A stretch of DNA of 64,000 bases, taken from assembly GCA_011109175.1 (NCBI GenBank), contig RDEW01000022.1, positions 1-64,000 of the forward strand, in the 5' to 3' direction. The translations under genes were made by a program, and so were the position numbers. The notes under the pieces are model-generated. The model was given only the letters and a program-made list of their open reading frames with translations, did no database searches and was not told the origin of the DNA. Shown here in pieces: positions 35,721 to 47,527 of this stretch. The stretch comes from Dicyema japonicum. Its lineage: Eukaryota; Dicyemida; Rhombozoa; Dicyemidae. Position 1 is the stretch's first letter; each line of letters opens with the position of its first letter.

Positions 35721-38636
35721 ACCATTAATATCGTTGTCCTTCAGGGGGTTGCCATTGCAAAGGAAAACTAGTGGTGGCCAGCAGAGAAAGTGCATTTTTA
35801 ATGTCAAGTTGTTACCTCATGTCGGAGACAGCCAAAAATCAGCTAAAAAAGATGATAGCCATCGATTCAGCGTCCACAAGTGCATTTTCATTCAACACAA
35901 AATTAAGGTCAAAACGGAGCAAGACAGCAATTTTCACTGCCTCGTCGTCAGAAGGTTGCCAATTTTACCACATTGATAAACATCCACCAAGCATTTGTTT
36001 AATAATTTCTAGTCATCTTAAAGCAGACCTTTTAGCATCATATCGCCCTCAACGAACTCTTTCTTTTTCAAAAACATGTTAATGCGATTTCAGATTAATT
36101 CGGTCATTTAGATCATTAAGGAAATGTCCTCATAAACGTCCACAGATCTAGAAATAAGATTAATAGGTAAGGTCAAAATAAACCAATTTGAATCCACATT
36201 TGGTTGCGAATAATAGTAAGGATACTAGTGGCATCTATAGTCATCAAATGTATATTTAAAATTACTTCAACGGTTGACCTAATTTTACTGTCAAAGAGGA
36301 ATATGACCTAATTTTACTTTCAAATAGAAAAAAACATTGGAGGTTGAAAAGCTTTTAGTTCTGATGAATCAATCTGTAGGCAAAATCGCACAGAAAAATT
36401 ATTTTGTCATCAATCGATTACCTTATTCGACTTTTTTAATATTTCACATGTAATCAAATCGAGAGAGCCAATGTTGGTAAAATTTTACATGGAACAATAT
36501 TATCTATTTGATTTCTAAAAAGGCAAATAATTCTCCTATCATACTCAGGCAAACACTTCATAATGCTTTGTGAAAACCACGTCTAATCCTCCAAAATTAT
36601 ACCAATTAAATTACCATGCAGAACTCTTGTCCGAGAAAAAATTATTTCACATGCCCTGCAGTACTCTTGTCTGAAAAAAATTAGATATCATTGATGCCTC
36701 AAAACCAAAATCCAGGTCATCCGCATATATTAAATCCTAGATAGAAGTAGGACAATTTTTAGCTCTCAGATAACGAAGAGCAGCTACCAGATAGACAACA
36801 AGAGATTTGGTTATTGTGAGTTACCTTCTGAAGTGTCAATGTGCTCAGCCCTTCTTCAGATTCACTTAAAATTTGATTTTCGCGCAAATTGACCTGTAAT
36901 TAAACATCAAAAGGTATTAAACTTTTTGACACAATTTTTTAACATTTTGATAAAGTTATTAAACATTTGTGGCAAAGTTATTAGACATTTTTGACACTTT
37001 ATTAAATTTTATGTAAAGTTATTAAACAAATTGGAAAACCATGTTAATTGTGTAAATTTAATTAAATTATTTTTTAATTTTATTTAATTAATCCAACACT
37101 TTATTTAATAAAATTATTATTAATTATGACGACTGTATTTCATGTATTAATTTTTATTTCTTGTGGTAATCGTATATTTTATTATTTTGGTATTTAATCT
37201 TATAGATGTTCACTTTACTCGTGTTAAACTTGTCATTCGATATTTGACATCACAGAATATTTGCCCAAACGAATTAACAGTAGGTAAAACAACTCTGTAT
37301 CAAATATAAATTATTAAGATATTGGATTAATTGTACACATTCGATAACTGGCCTACCTGATTTTGAAATTGTTTATTTAGTAATTCAAAATATTAAATTT
37401 GAAACTGATGTCACTTTTCAGTGATGGGAATGAAGTTAAGTCAATTGTATTAATTATTAATTATTCATAGTGAATGTTGGAGAGATCAAAGTTTAAAATC
37501 TGTAGACAACCGAACATTCCCCTACCATTAAAACATTGTTATATATATTTTTAAATTTATAGAATTTTCTTGAATGTAATGCCCTCAGATTCATATCGAT
37601 CGAATTTGCGGAAAATTTACCATTACTTAGAGATATGTACATTTTTGTAATTATTGTAGTAACTTTCCTATTGAAATAAATGTTATTCAAATTTTTAAAG
37701 TTATTTCCAACGATGTTTATTTAGTACAGTATTTTTAATAATAATTTAGTGTTATCGTTTGCATTGATTCATTCGATATTCCAGAGGCGTATGATATTAT
37801 ATTTAGTATAGATATTATAGAATCTAATTATATTGAACTCCTCAGAATAATATATTGTATATGTTCGAAAATATTATATTTAGAGAATACAAAAGGCCGG
37901 CATGTAAATCAAGTAATTAATAATGTTATTTCAGGCTGCAGTGCCATTAAGGACAAGTACAATGTACTTGGAACTTGCGGAGTTACTAACATTTAACTAA
38001 CTTGATCAGTTTTTTTCAAAGATATAATTGGTGTTAATTAATTCAAATTTATGATGATTTAATTAATATCCTGGTTGGACAACTGAATAACACATCTATA
38101 CTCTTGCCTCTGAAAGAATAATTTCAATTCAAAAAACAATGAGAGAAGGAATAAACTTTGATAGGTGTTAAAGAACGGATGGTTTTCCTCAGATTTATGC
38201 AGACCGATGTAAGCATTATCCTCATTAATCATATGAGGAGTAAAACTACTAGCTTTACTCACACGATTGCTCTCATTATAAAGAGGAATATGTTCAAACA
38301 GTTGAGAACGATGATGGACTATTGACTCTATAAAAAATCTTCATTTTACTGGAATACAGCAATGTAAACCAAAATGGAGCCATATAATAAAATATTTTGA
38401 TTAGAATGGTTTATGCAACTCTTAAAAAATTCCGAATCTGATCAAAACACTCCCGAAGACGAGGACGTTTATCTTCCCTACCCATAAAGAACACAGTAAA
38501 ACGAAGCACAAAATTAATAAAAACCAACCATACCCCTTTTTAGAACACCAATTGGGTAACCCGTATCAAATACTCCAAAACAACACCAAACAGAACTGGA
38601 TACTTCTCCACAATCTTACAGGTACACAGCGACAGC
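35721..38636. other. Mostly no gene recognised
   Basis: Contains small direct repeats (ACCTAATTTTACT twice near 36275-36315; a CTCTTGTC-GAAAAAA unit twice near 36623-36680) and the gene candidate at 37206-37996. Confidence 0.4.
37206..37996 (+). CDS. Tentative spliced gene, possibly a distant membrane-protein relative
   Basis: Several plus-strand open stretches could be exons: MFTLLVLNLSFD at 37206, a frame reading INCTHSITGLPDFEIV to about 37420, a stretch ECWRDQSLKSVDNRTF after an acceptor near 37470, and 81 codons from 37751 to the stop at 37996 (HVNQVINNVISGCSAIKDKY). The second stretch loosely resembles YYNCSEKVITF...NMKIQF of the 43279-44097 protein. I could not build one unambiguous model; gene status and family are both uncertain. 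Confidence 0.2.
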
Positions 38637-38639
38637 TTG

Positions 38640-39235
38640 AATCACACCATGTTTAACTTGAGAATGAAATGCACACAACATCTACGCCACGAGCTCCAGC
38701 ACCCTATTGAACGAGCTCCAATTAACCTAATTGCAGTCTCCTCGATTGCAGATAGTTTCAATGAGGAGGATCTTGAAATCTGCATTGCCCATGAAGGTCT
38801 TGCATACGTCATCGTTGGTCGGATAAATTGTTCATTGATCGTGGCAAAACCACTAGTTTGGCCTCTAAGTGTTTTAATACCATTTTTAAAGATTTTATTT
38901 TCTTCAAAGCAGAAGTTACTTTGTTTTCAACATCTGGATAAAGGTAAGTCTCTGATCAAAGGTTTCTCCCAGAATCTTCGGTGTTATGTTAATAGGAATA
39001 GCCTCGTTCTTCATAAAGATTTCTGGCTCGACACAGAGTGGTAAACAGTGTAACAAAGGACTTTGTTACTGATGTGTCAAGTCTGCTTCGGGAGCCATAA
39101 TTCCAGCTTATCAAGCATTTGTTGAGAGCGACTAATTCGCTGATTGAATGCTTCTGTCTTTGGAGGAAGAAAGACATCGTCGGCATAGGAGAGGATAAGA
39201 CAGGTTTCATTACTGGTTTGTGGTACATCGCCACC
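38640..39235 (-). mobile_element. LINE reverse transcriptase C-terminal fragment (jockey/I-like)
   Basis: The minus strand reads LSYADDVFLPP, LDKLELWLPK, KILGETFDQRLTF and SALKKIKSLKMV, then LSAIEETAIRLIGAR, in several frames. This is the order from the catalytic box to the C-terminal helix in jockey/I-group elements. The YADD box is intact but surrounding frameshifts make the copy inactive. Confidence 0.7.
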
Positions 39236-39239
39236 GGGT

Positions 39240-40120
39240 CTCACGTGCATCGTGGCTTTTTAGTGTAGCTAGGCGTCCAAGTTTCTTTAGGAAGCGAAGC
39301 GATCCACTTATTCCTTCAGTTGTCTCGACCATAATAGGACAGAACGCGAATCAGTCGCGTAGCGCTTCGTACTACTGACAATATTGGATGGGAATGTGAG
39401 TCGACACAAGTAGCGTCCCAGACTAAAGGTTTCCCTCTTCAAATGGGAAATTTGTGATTCCTTAGGGAAGTTTTCCGTCTGTTTATCACCTTGTGTCTAG
39501 GGAATAGTCCTGCACTTTTTCGACACTAGAGGGCATGGTCCATAACAATCGACGGTGGCGGCACACCGGAATTTGTGAGTCCGGCAATTCTCCAGTCCTA
39601 GTCTCGTGGAGATGCCGAAGCGGACAGTATCGTCGTCAAAGTGGGTCCCGACACTACCAACGAGGAAATATTGATAAATGAAAACAATTATAAAGTAATT
39701 ATTTTATTACCGACTTTATTGATGAGGCGTTTCCCCCCTACACCGCTATGGAGACCAACGTGGCTCCTGAACGAGGCAATACGTCCGAGTTTCTTTGAAG
39801 AAGACGAGAGATTATTACTTATTGCTCTTTTGTTTCGACTGTAATCGCGCATAAGGTATATCGGTCGAATAGCCCGCTGTACTTATTTTCTTAAGTTCTC
39901 TCTGCTTTCTCTGTGGCGGAAAAAACTAACGGTTTTCCTTCTTCTAACGGAAAGTTGTTACTCCGTCCGGTCGCTTTTCGTCTCCACTGCCCGTGTGTTC
40001 CTGTTTGGAAAACTCCACGGAAGATTCCACTGCGAGTTTGACAAATCATTCTAGTTAGTGTGTCGCCGGAATCTTCCCGTACATCTTCTGCATAGATAGC
40101 AGACTTCCACGATTAAGAAA
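39240..40120 (-). mobile_element. Two broken C-terminal pieces of an RLE-type LINE
   Basis: Same family as 16080-17450, inverted. The distal part (about 39880-40030) reads DEKRPDGVTTF, then after one frame change LEEGKPLVF: the RPDG and following strand of the restriction-like endonuclease. The proximal part (about 39386-39640) reads DDDTVRFGISTRLGLENC, a broken cysteine motif and VWDATCVDSHSHP, the acidic strand of the nuclease. The overlapping order suggests two insertions or a local rearrangement, not one element. Confidence 0.6.
39386..39426 (+). repeat. 41-bp direct repeat, first copy
   Basis: Identical to 40236-40276. On the minus strand it encodes the VWDATCVDSHSHP nuclease motif of the surrounding LINE. 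The flanks of the two copies are unrelated. Confidence 0.88.
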
Positions 40121-40235
40121 ACAACTTCGTTTCAACAACTTCGTCGTGGCAGAAAAACTCATCATCTCACTGGTAGGATCTGTTTGATAAGAATTGACCT
40201 TAGCTGAAAACTTAACTCCTCAAATCAGATCCCAC

Positions 40236-40276
40236 GGATGGGAATGTGAGTCGACACAAGTAGCGTCCCAGACTAA
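40236..40276 (+). repeat. 41-bp direct repeat, second copy
   Basis: Exact copy of 39386-39426, placed 13 bp before a head-only SINE copy at 40290-40372. Confidence 0.88.
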
Positions 40277-40289
40277 CTTAACTCTTTCC

Positions 40290-40372
40290 AACCTTCCACC
40301 AGGTGAACAGCATTGAGATTCGAACCCGTAGCCTAAGTCACTTAAGCCCGATACCAACCACTATGCCACCAG
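40290..40372 (-). mobile_element. SINE head only (tRNA-derived)
   Basis: 83 bp identical to 47444-47526. On the minus strand it carries an RNA polymerase III A box (TGGCATAGTGG) and B box (GGTTCGAATC). The SINE body and LINE-like tail are missing. That is unusual, because LINE-driven copies normally lose the 5' side. It does not look like an intact tRNA gene. Confidence 0.78.
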
Positions 40373-41194
40373 ATCCGATGTTATCAGACGTTACGCTCAA
40401 CCAGAAGGCTCTCTCCACTTCTCCAGGCTCTCTCAAAATTTATGGTGGAATTTTATATCTTCTCGGTGCTAATATGTAAACATATTAAGAAAATAATGGT
40501 GAAAAATTACTAATAAAGTGTTTTAAGTGAACACACAACTGAAGATGGCATGCCTTAGTTAATTTCCTACGTGGGTATTCCTTTATTTAGAAACTGATCC
40601 ATGACATTTTTTTCTGTTTTAAGACATATCATGTAAATTATAGTTTGACAGATATGATACTTTCTTATTAACTTTGGAGTAACTCTCTTAATTAACAGAT
40701 AGGAGAGTTCAATATGATTTTTCTCTCAATATTTATACTAATCTATTCTAATTTTACAGTTGATTTTCACCGATTTATTATTTTAATAAAATAAAAAAAA
40801 TGCATTATTTATTTTTTAAATAATAATAAATTAATACATGTTTTGTGGAATGGAATAGATATCTGTTTTTGGAAAAATGAAACCCTGTAGTGTCTCCATT
40901 ATATAATTTATTATGTTTTAATTCAAATGATGAATCTATTAATTGAAATAAATTGAAATCGTACTTATAGTAGGGAATTTTTTAATATAACTGAAATCTG
41001 TTATTATTTTTTGAGTATTTTCTATGACATATCACTCGACATCTATTTTCTACCTGTTTTTTAGTTCTTCTGTTTTCGATTCGTAAAATTCGATTTAATA
41101 ATGGGAAGTCGTGAATGTTCAGCTCGTCCATTTTCTGTGTTTCACTAATGATTTAATAAATTCGTATTTATAATTAAATTTTATACACGAAAGG
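40373..41194. other. No gene recognised
   Basis: AT-rich, featureless to the eye. Confidence 0.45.
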
Positions 41195-41290
41195 AGATCC
41201 CCTTAAGCGCCGCTGGTTATTTAAGAAAATCTCGCTCACCATCCTGAGAGGGAATGGCCACGCAGTCAGGGCGCCGCTGTATAACCTGTT
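41195..41290 (+). mobile_element. 3' terminus of the RLE-type LINE family
   Basis: Corresponds to about 17360-17450 of the longer copy. Both have a CGC(C)GCTGGTTATTT-type stretch, GAGAGGGAAT and CACGCAGTCAGGGC, and end in a TATAAC motif. It codes only for the last ~25 residues (ISLTILRGN) and is extremely 5'-truncated. Confidence 0.7.
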
Positions 41291-41294
41291 TGTT

Positions 41295-43278
41295 TATTTT
41301 ATTTTGTTTAACAATAAAAAGATTAAATTATAAATTTTCAATTATATTAGTCATATTTTTGTAGTCTTCTTATATTAGTCATCTTTCAGAGGCAGTCCCA
41401 GTGAACGCGATGTAACAATTAGACTTGGCAATTTCAGCATTTATCTATTATTAAGCCATCCGAGGTAAATCCTAAAGATACCATTTTTATCAACAGAGGA
41501 AAATGGCCTCTTTAATATAGTAAGATGCAGATTAAATTATGAATGTCTTAGATGGGTAAGGGTGTGTTACGGTTTTCAAGAATAATCCTTTGGATATATC
41601 TCAGAATAAAATGTAAAAAATCAAAAAGACCTGAGGTCCCTTATTCAAGTCTTAAGCGACAGTGGTGACATCAATAGAGGGTTTTGAGGCTGTTTGAGAA
41701 TTCAATCTTTATTGTCTACACATATTCTGAGCTAATTCAAATCATAAATCAATGTAAGCTAATTCAATCCCATCCAATGGGAAATCTCATTGTACTCCAT
41801 ATTGGTTGTATTTGAAGAGTCTGTAGAGAAATGAAGCGGTTGACCATAGCCAATGTAATTAGCCCACTTAATACAAAAATTAGATAGAGTCAGATGGAAT
41901 TGACTGTGTAGTCAATGAGATATGAAGGCCATAATGATGGTTACTATCCTTTTATGACTTAATACTTATAATGAATTTTTTTTACATTTTTGTAATTAAA
42001 TTATTAAAAATTGGCATAATTAAAATAAAAGAAATTTAAAAGACCCGTTAAAATTGAATAATTAAAAATGAAATGACACGAGTGTTTGAAGAGTGAAACA
42101 ACATAACTTTTGGAAGATGATTTTTTCAATTCTCGTATCCAGTTGTCTCCTAAGTACTTTCAATTGTGAGAGAGACCATAAACCATTGAAATCCTTCTGA
42201 TCTTTGAGATTTATATTGTTCTTAAGTGTATCAAATTTTCAGGGTCAAAAGAAAGAAGACAAGAGTTATCATCCATCATATTGCTAAGTAGACATTACGT
42301 ACAATAGAGATTCGTCACCATTTTGTGACCGATAAGCAATTCGTTTTAAAATTAAATTATTATTTTATTTAAAAAAATAGTAAAGACTTTCGTCAGTCGT
42401 CAAGATTGTGATGGCTTCCCTCTGATCACCGCCATTTCGGGTTTCATCCTCAACAAGGGTCCTTCGCAGAGCTCTAATCTCTTCGAAGCTAAACTTTTTC
42501 CGGTAGTGGAGAGAAATGCGCCATCTTTAGAAAATCTTTCAATTATAGGTACTTCATTTACTTTCCAATTTGTCTTATGCAACTCTAAAATTTTACTTTT
42601 CCTGTCTAAAAATGAAAATTGGTAATTAAAATGTTAAATTAGGATTATAGCAAAAATAATGCTTCGCTTACCTTAAGCCGTCCATATTCTCTCCAAATTC
42701 AAGATTGGCTTAAGTCGAATAGATATTTTATATATATATGTCAACCCCACGTGTGTGGATAATTTCATGAAATTAGAAATGTGTCCCCAATCTTTCAGTT
42801 AACACCTATTGTGAATTGGAACGCAATGATCGCACATCAAAGATCATTTATTCCACATTTATTAGTCAGGAAGGCTAACCGGCACAACCTTCTGAACTTT
42901 TACTGGGTATCATATTTGTCAGAGATAAGGAGTCAAAACAATTGACATCCCATATGAGAGATCATCTCTTTTTTCCTTGTTTTTTAGTAAATATAAAGTA
43001 TTACGTTAGGATTGAGAATACATGTTTGATATCGATCACTTTCTGAGGAAATCTCCTTTCATGTGAAAGACATTTAAATAAATTTGGTAAATTATCAAAA
43101 TTCTATCGAAGCTTGCAGAGATTTAATTATGAATAATCAACCTGAAAATTGTCATCTATTATGGTCTTGAGATGGATTCAAGCTATTGTCGAATTTATCA
43201 TTGCCCGTCCTATATGGTCCCATAGCATAAACGCTGAAAAATTTGTAAGTCATTATTATAATCTAAAAGAAAATAATA
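41295..43278. other. No gene recognised
   Basis: AT-rich. A 60-codon minus-strand frame at 42400-42582 has no motif. Confidence 0.4.
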
Positions 43279-44097
43279 TTAATAATTGAATATTCCAATC
43301 GATAATGAATAATAACGCCTTCTTTTATATTTTATTATCGAAGCGATAGCAATGATCACGACAATTACAGAAATTCCACAAATTGGTATTGCATATTTGT
43401 TTTCTAAATTTAAATTATTATTACTGATTGCATGAGAGTTTTTTTTTTAGTTGACTTTAAATTTGTATTCAAACGGGGTTTTGATGTGAATCGGAGAATT
43501 CTTTCAAAATGACATCCGAGAGCTAAATGTCGGTTACTACAAGTTACAATTTCCAGTAAATATTGCATTATTATGAGTTTGGAAAATTGTATTTTCATAT
43601 TTCTTATTGTTATTGTTCCATAATTAGGAAAAGTTATAACTTTTTCACTGCAGTTATAATAACCGTTGGTCGAAATTTTCGAACTTGGAGTAGACAAACC
43701 AGTATGAATTGGAATCAATGTTAATCCCCAAAAAACATGTATATTATTTGATTGATTGTAAAATAACATTTTGAATACTATATCATTTTTCTTCCATATA
43801 AGATTACGTATATTTGTATTTAAATCAAAATTAAAAATTGCGTCATTTAAATTTTCATATTTTATCTTTTATTGAATATAATGTGATTACAGTATTATTT
43901 ATATTATATTCAACTTCAATTGTCCCACTAAATAACGATACAACTTGATCGTTCTCTAATCCACCCCACAATGGTGCATTATTATTCCATTTTTTCAAAG
44001 TATCAATATTCCTGATCTCTGATTTATTGCTTACTAAACAAATATATATTCCTATTATTGATTTATTCTGTAAACCTATTAATTGAAGCATTCTCAC
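43279..44097 (-). CDS. Single-pass membrane protein, family member 3 (divergent)
   Basis: Divergent relative of 9890-10744. Exons (plus coordinates): 43891-44097, 43475-43865, 43279-43403; introns of 25 and 71 nt; joined frame 723 nt (240 residues plus stop). The first intron sits at the equivalent place in both relatives, after a W...F(S/G)G segment. The product has an N-terminal hydrophobic run (SIIGIYICLV), an ectodomain with cysteines (YYNCSE, VTCSN, LGCHFE), then a strong transmembrane helix (ICGISVIVVIIAIASII) followed by a basic KYKRRRYY tail. It lacks the Thr-rich stalk of member 1 and has a longer cytoplasmic tail. An alternative last intron could replace the final ~12 residues. Function unknown; surface exposure is inference. 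Confidence 0.62.
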
Positions 44098-44099
44098 AA

Positions 44100-46189
44100 C
44101 AATTGTTCTAATTTTGAATCAAAATTTTTTATTTAAATAAAATGGAAGCAAATTAAAATAAAATAAAAAATTATTTTTTATATCTTTTTGATAAATAATA
44201 CTGTCTTAAATTATAAAAATAGAATAAAAGTAACATCAATATAAATGACGTTTTGTCAACACCGTGGTGTCAGTTTAACGTGTTTGTGTCATACACAGCT
44301 TCTATAAAAAAAAACATATTTTACATATCTGTCTCCAAAATGAGATCCCAATGGCGGCCGTCTAGGGGGCACAAAGCCTTCGATCTATTGAAATCCTCCT
44401 AAAAGCTTGAGATATCGACCTTAACTCCGAGTTGGACAAAATAGAATCATCAACTGAACATCAATGGTATTACACCAAAACACGCGGGACTAGACCGATA
44501 CATGGCTAGACAAAAATTGATATTGTTCTTCAACCAGAGTTCAGAATGTGTCATTTCCAAAACACCAAGATTCATAGATTACTCAGTGCTCAAGGAAGAA
44601 AATGAGTCTCATGGTGGTGGTCCGTTCGCTCATTCATTCTCCCCTCTATTTCACTGGCACCACACAGACTAAACCATGGACCGTTCAGATAACCACATGG
44701 AAGCAATTTCCATCACTATCAAAGACATGTCCACTCTTCATACTCTCATTAATATTTAGGACACCCTCGGCTTTCTTCCAGGATAACAACCTCAATAAAC
44801 ACACAAAAGGTCTACATAGTTCTGACATTTCAATGTTTTGATCTTCCCAGACTCTTAACAGTGGCAGTTCATTGAAAACGGTTTATCGAAACGAAAGTGC
44901 CTGTACATGTATTTAGTGCTTCCAACCGTGAAATTAGAGGATATAAGAAATTCTCTGAATAAGTAAACTGCTCATTGAGAGACATAAGTGATTTAGTTCT
45001 CGTTGGGTATAGTACGCTTGTTCATATAATTTTCCACACCTAACATTCAGTCATCGAAGAACCAAAGATTACAAGATTTTCTCAGAAATTGTATGAACTT
45101 GTAGAAACCCATATTTCTATTTTTCGAAAGTAGGTATTTTGGGTCCTCCAAGGATGACATCTTCAGGTATAAGAGGGTTAGAGATAATGGGAATTTTGGT
45201 GATTTTTAATGACCTTGAAAAATTGGTCTAAGAAAGTCTCCTTGCTAGACTTTAAAGGGCAATCGAATATAATATGGGTGGACTAGAGTTTATAGAATTT
45301 GCTGACAATTCCGATAACATTGGTGGATCCAAGCCTCCAGAACGTTGTCATTTCTAATGCTGTTGACGTGTTCGTTATTTCAACTTGACGAGAAAATGTC
45401 TGCGAGAATTTTGGAAACTCTTCCTTGTAAAATGCTTAAAATTTGTTTTAATTTTCTACTTCTTGTTCAAGATATTTTATCGACTTGAGACTCTTATTGG
45501 ATTAGAATTTTGTTGTAACTTAGGTAGAAAATATTTTATTTCCTAAGTCAATCAGAATAACTTCAAATTATCTACTTACATTCAAAAATGATATTTTCAA
45601 ATTTGTCTATATAATCAGTTCAAATCAGTATATTTTTGTTAAATCAGGTATTTACTTTGCAATCATTAAAATGTAACAAATTTTATATTACATTGAATGA
45701 TTTTGAAATTGTACAAAATTTGATGATTTTTAGGTAAAAAAGTTCTGTGACTAAGAGAATAAGGTCAATATGGTGGAATATATTAAAAATTAGGGGAATG
45801 AGCTATCGGAGAAGTGCTACAAGCGAGTTTTGCGGTAGTACGAAAGTGGTAGGAAGTATGTCAAAGACTGGAAGACTGATTAGGTTCCCCCGTAGCAACT
45901 GGCGTCATTGACTCCACATTCCCTTGTCTTTAAAGCAAACATATCGCTAACCTGTCTTGGCTTGATCAATCCAAATACCCTTTAAATAATTCGTAAGAAG
46001 TAATTGGGATTCACTTGTCGTTAAGTAATGGACTTTAAAAGAATGTTGAACACGTGTGTATATTTCGAAAATCACCTCAGGATTTTCCACCATTTCTTAA
46101 ATGGTTTTTATTCACTTCAGTTTCAATTGATTTGTTGACATTTTCTTGTCCGAAGTGATTAGGGATGCAACAAATTTATCACCGTTAAT
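44100..46189. other. No gene recognised
   Basis: A 79-codon frame at 44602-44841 has no motif. The remainder is AT-rich. Confidence 0.4.
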
Positions 46190-46480
46190 TGTCAGTCAGT
46201 TTTCGTTTAACCACACAACTAAGCGGTTCAGGCGGTGTTGTATTATCTCCGTGGCCCGGATGTTTTATCTCGTTTTGCAAAGACAATATCGAAGGAATAA
46301 GCTAGAAGATCATTTTCTCTTTTTGATATCGGAATGTTTCTAAGAATAAGTCGAAGATTTACGGTGATAGTGGTGAACCATGTGTACTCCATTAGAAATA
46401 GCCCAGAGACAGATCGAATATCCCAAAGCACACTCGTCTTCTCCAGCCAAGTTAGCTAGTCAAAATTCAAAATTCCCAGG
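46190..46480 (-). mobile_element. LINE reverse transcriptase fragment
   Basis: The minus strand reads STHGSPLSP, then IFDLFLETF in one frame and LLAYSFDIVFAKR in another. These match the GxxxGSxLSPxLF and LLAYADDIVF motifs with the first catalytic Asp replaced (AYSFD). Short and frameshifted. Confidence 0.5.
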
Positions 46481-47210
46481 AATAACTGTCTGAAAGATTT
46501 TCCAAATAAGATTTTCGATGTGAACAGATCGACTTTTTTGCAGATGTCAACTGAGCATAAAACAGTCGTATGATGTCTGAGTTTGTGAAAGAATCACTCA
46601 AGGAGAATCAGGGAGATTTAGCTGTAAAGTCATAATATTAAGTAAATTAGTCCATAAATGTAGACTTTAATAAAAAATTATTTTTTATTTTTATTAATTT
46701 AGTTGTGCACTACAATCTTATTTGGAGTATAGATTACAAGGCTATCGTACTAACAGATCTTCATTATCATTTCCGAAACATGTCTCGTATGTGAAAAATC
46801 TCAGAAGCTTAATTGACCTTGTAAACTCGTCTCTGCTAAATAGAATCGTTATTCTTATTGTGAACCTTCATTGATTTTGAAAAAGGAACATTGGAGAAGT
46901 AAGATGATCAACTAAAAGCATGGGTTCGTATAAGCGTTCGATACCGTCATATCGATATTCGTCTCAACCAAAGTCCATCTAGGGGTTATGATCTCTTCGA
47001 AGCGAGTCCTTGTACGATATTGGAGAGATGATTGATTAAGTGACATAATAAATCATAAATAAACCACTCAGTCTACTCATCAACCTAGTAGAACTACGGT
47101 CACATGCAGTGGATAGAATGAACTGGAACGTCTGGTGAAAAGATCTTTACTCGCGTGACTTAAACTCACCTTAGTCAATATAACATTCTTGGATTCTGTG
47201 AAATTAATCT
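46481..47210. other. No gene recognised
   Basis: A possible AFDTV-type LINE remnant near 46932-46950; otherwise nothing supportable. Confidence 0.35.
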
Positions 47211-47527
47211 TAATAATAATAGCCTTTTCACGAGAGCCATAATATCTATAGCTCCGCATAGGCAGGACACACTATTCAAGTCAAGAACAGTTAATTTTAA
47301 CTAATCGTAGAACCAAGGAATGATCTTCACTTCTTTTTTCTTCTTCTTGTGTGTGGGTCCTTTCTAGACAATCAAGTTCCGCAGTGAGTATCCACTGATG
47401 ACTGCGTCACTTGTCAAACCTTTTCTGCATCGTAGATGCGTGGAACCTTCCACCAGGTGAACAGCATTGAGATTCGAACCCGTAGCCTAAGTCACTTAAG
47501 CCCGATACCAACCACTATGCCACCAGG
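47211..47527 (-). mobile_element. Full-length tRNA-derived SINE with LINE-like tail
   Basis: About 317 bp on the minus strand. The head has an A box (TGGCATAGTGG, plus 47511-47521) and B box (GGTTCGAATC, plus 47471-47480), the internal promoter of RNA polymerase III. A unique body follows (with a GACAAGTGACGCAGTC block). The 3' ~45 bp (GCGGAGCTATAG, ATTATGGCTCTCGTGAA, then an ATT/TAA run) resembles the 3' end of the LINE at 21101-22943 (GCGGGGCTATAA, AGTATGGCCCTTGTGAA, TAA run). Tail sharing of this kind marks the LINE that copies the SINE. Other copies: 25041, 27570 and the head at 40290. Confidence 0.8.

Noticed and set aside
40290-40372. tRNA gene on the minus strand (A and B boxes present)
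   Set aside because: I could not fold it into a cloverleaf with a sensible anticodon arm, and the identical sequence at 47444-47526 continues into a SINE body and LINE-like tail.
43430-43480. Frameshift in an A10 run (T10 on the plus strand) separating the ectodomain from the transmembrane helix of the 43-kb protein
   Set aside because: A 71-nt GT-AG intron (43404-43474) covers the run and joins the frames with correct phase, giving a 723-nt frame without any slippage.
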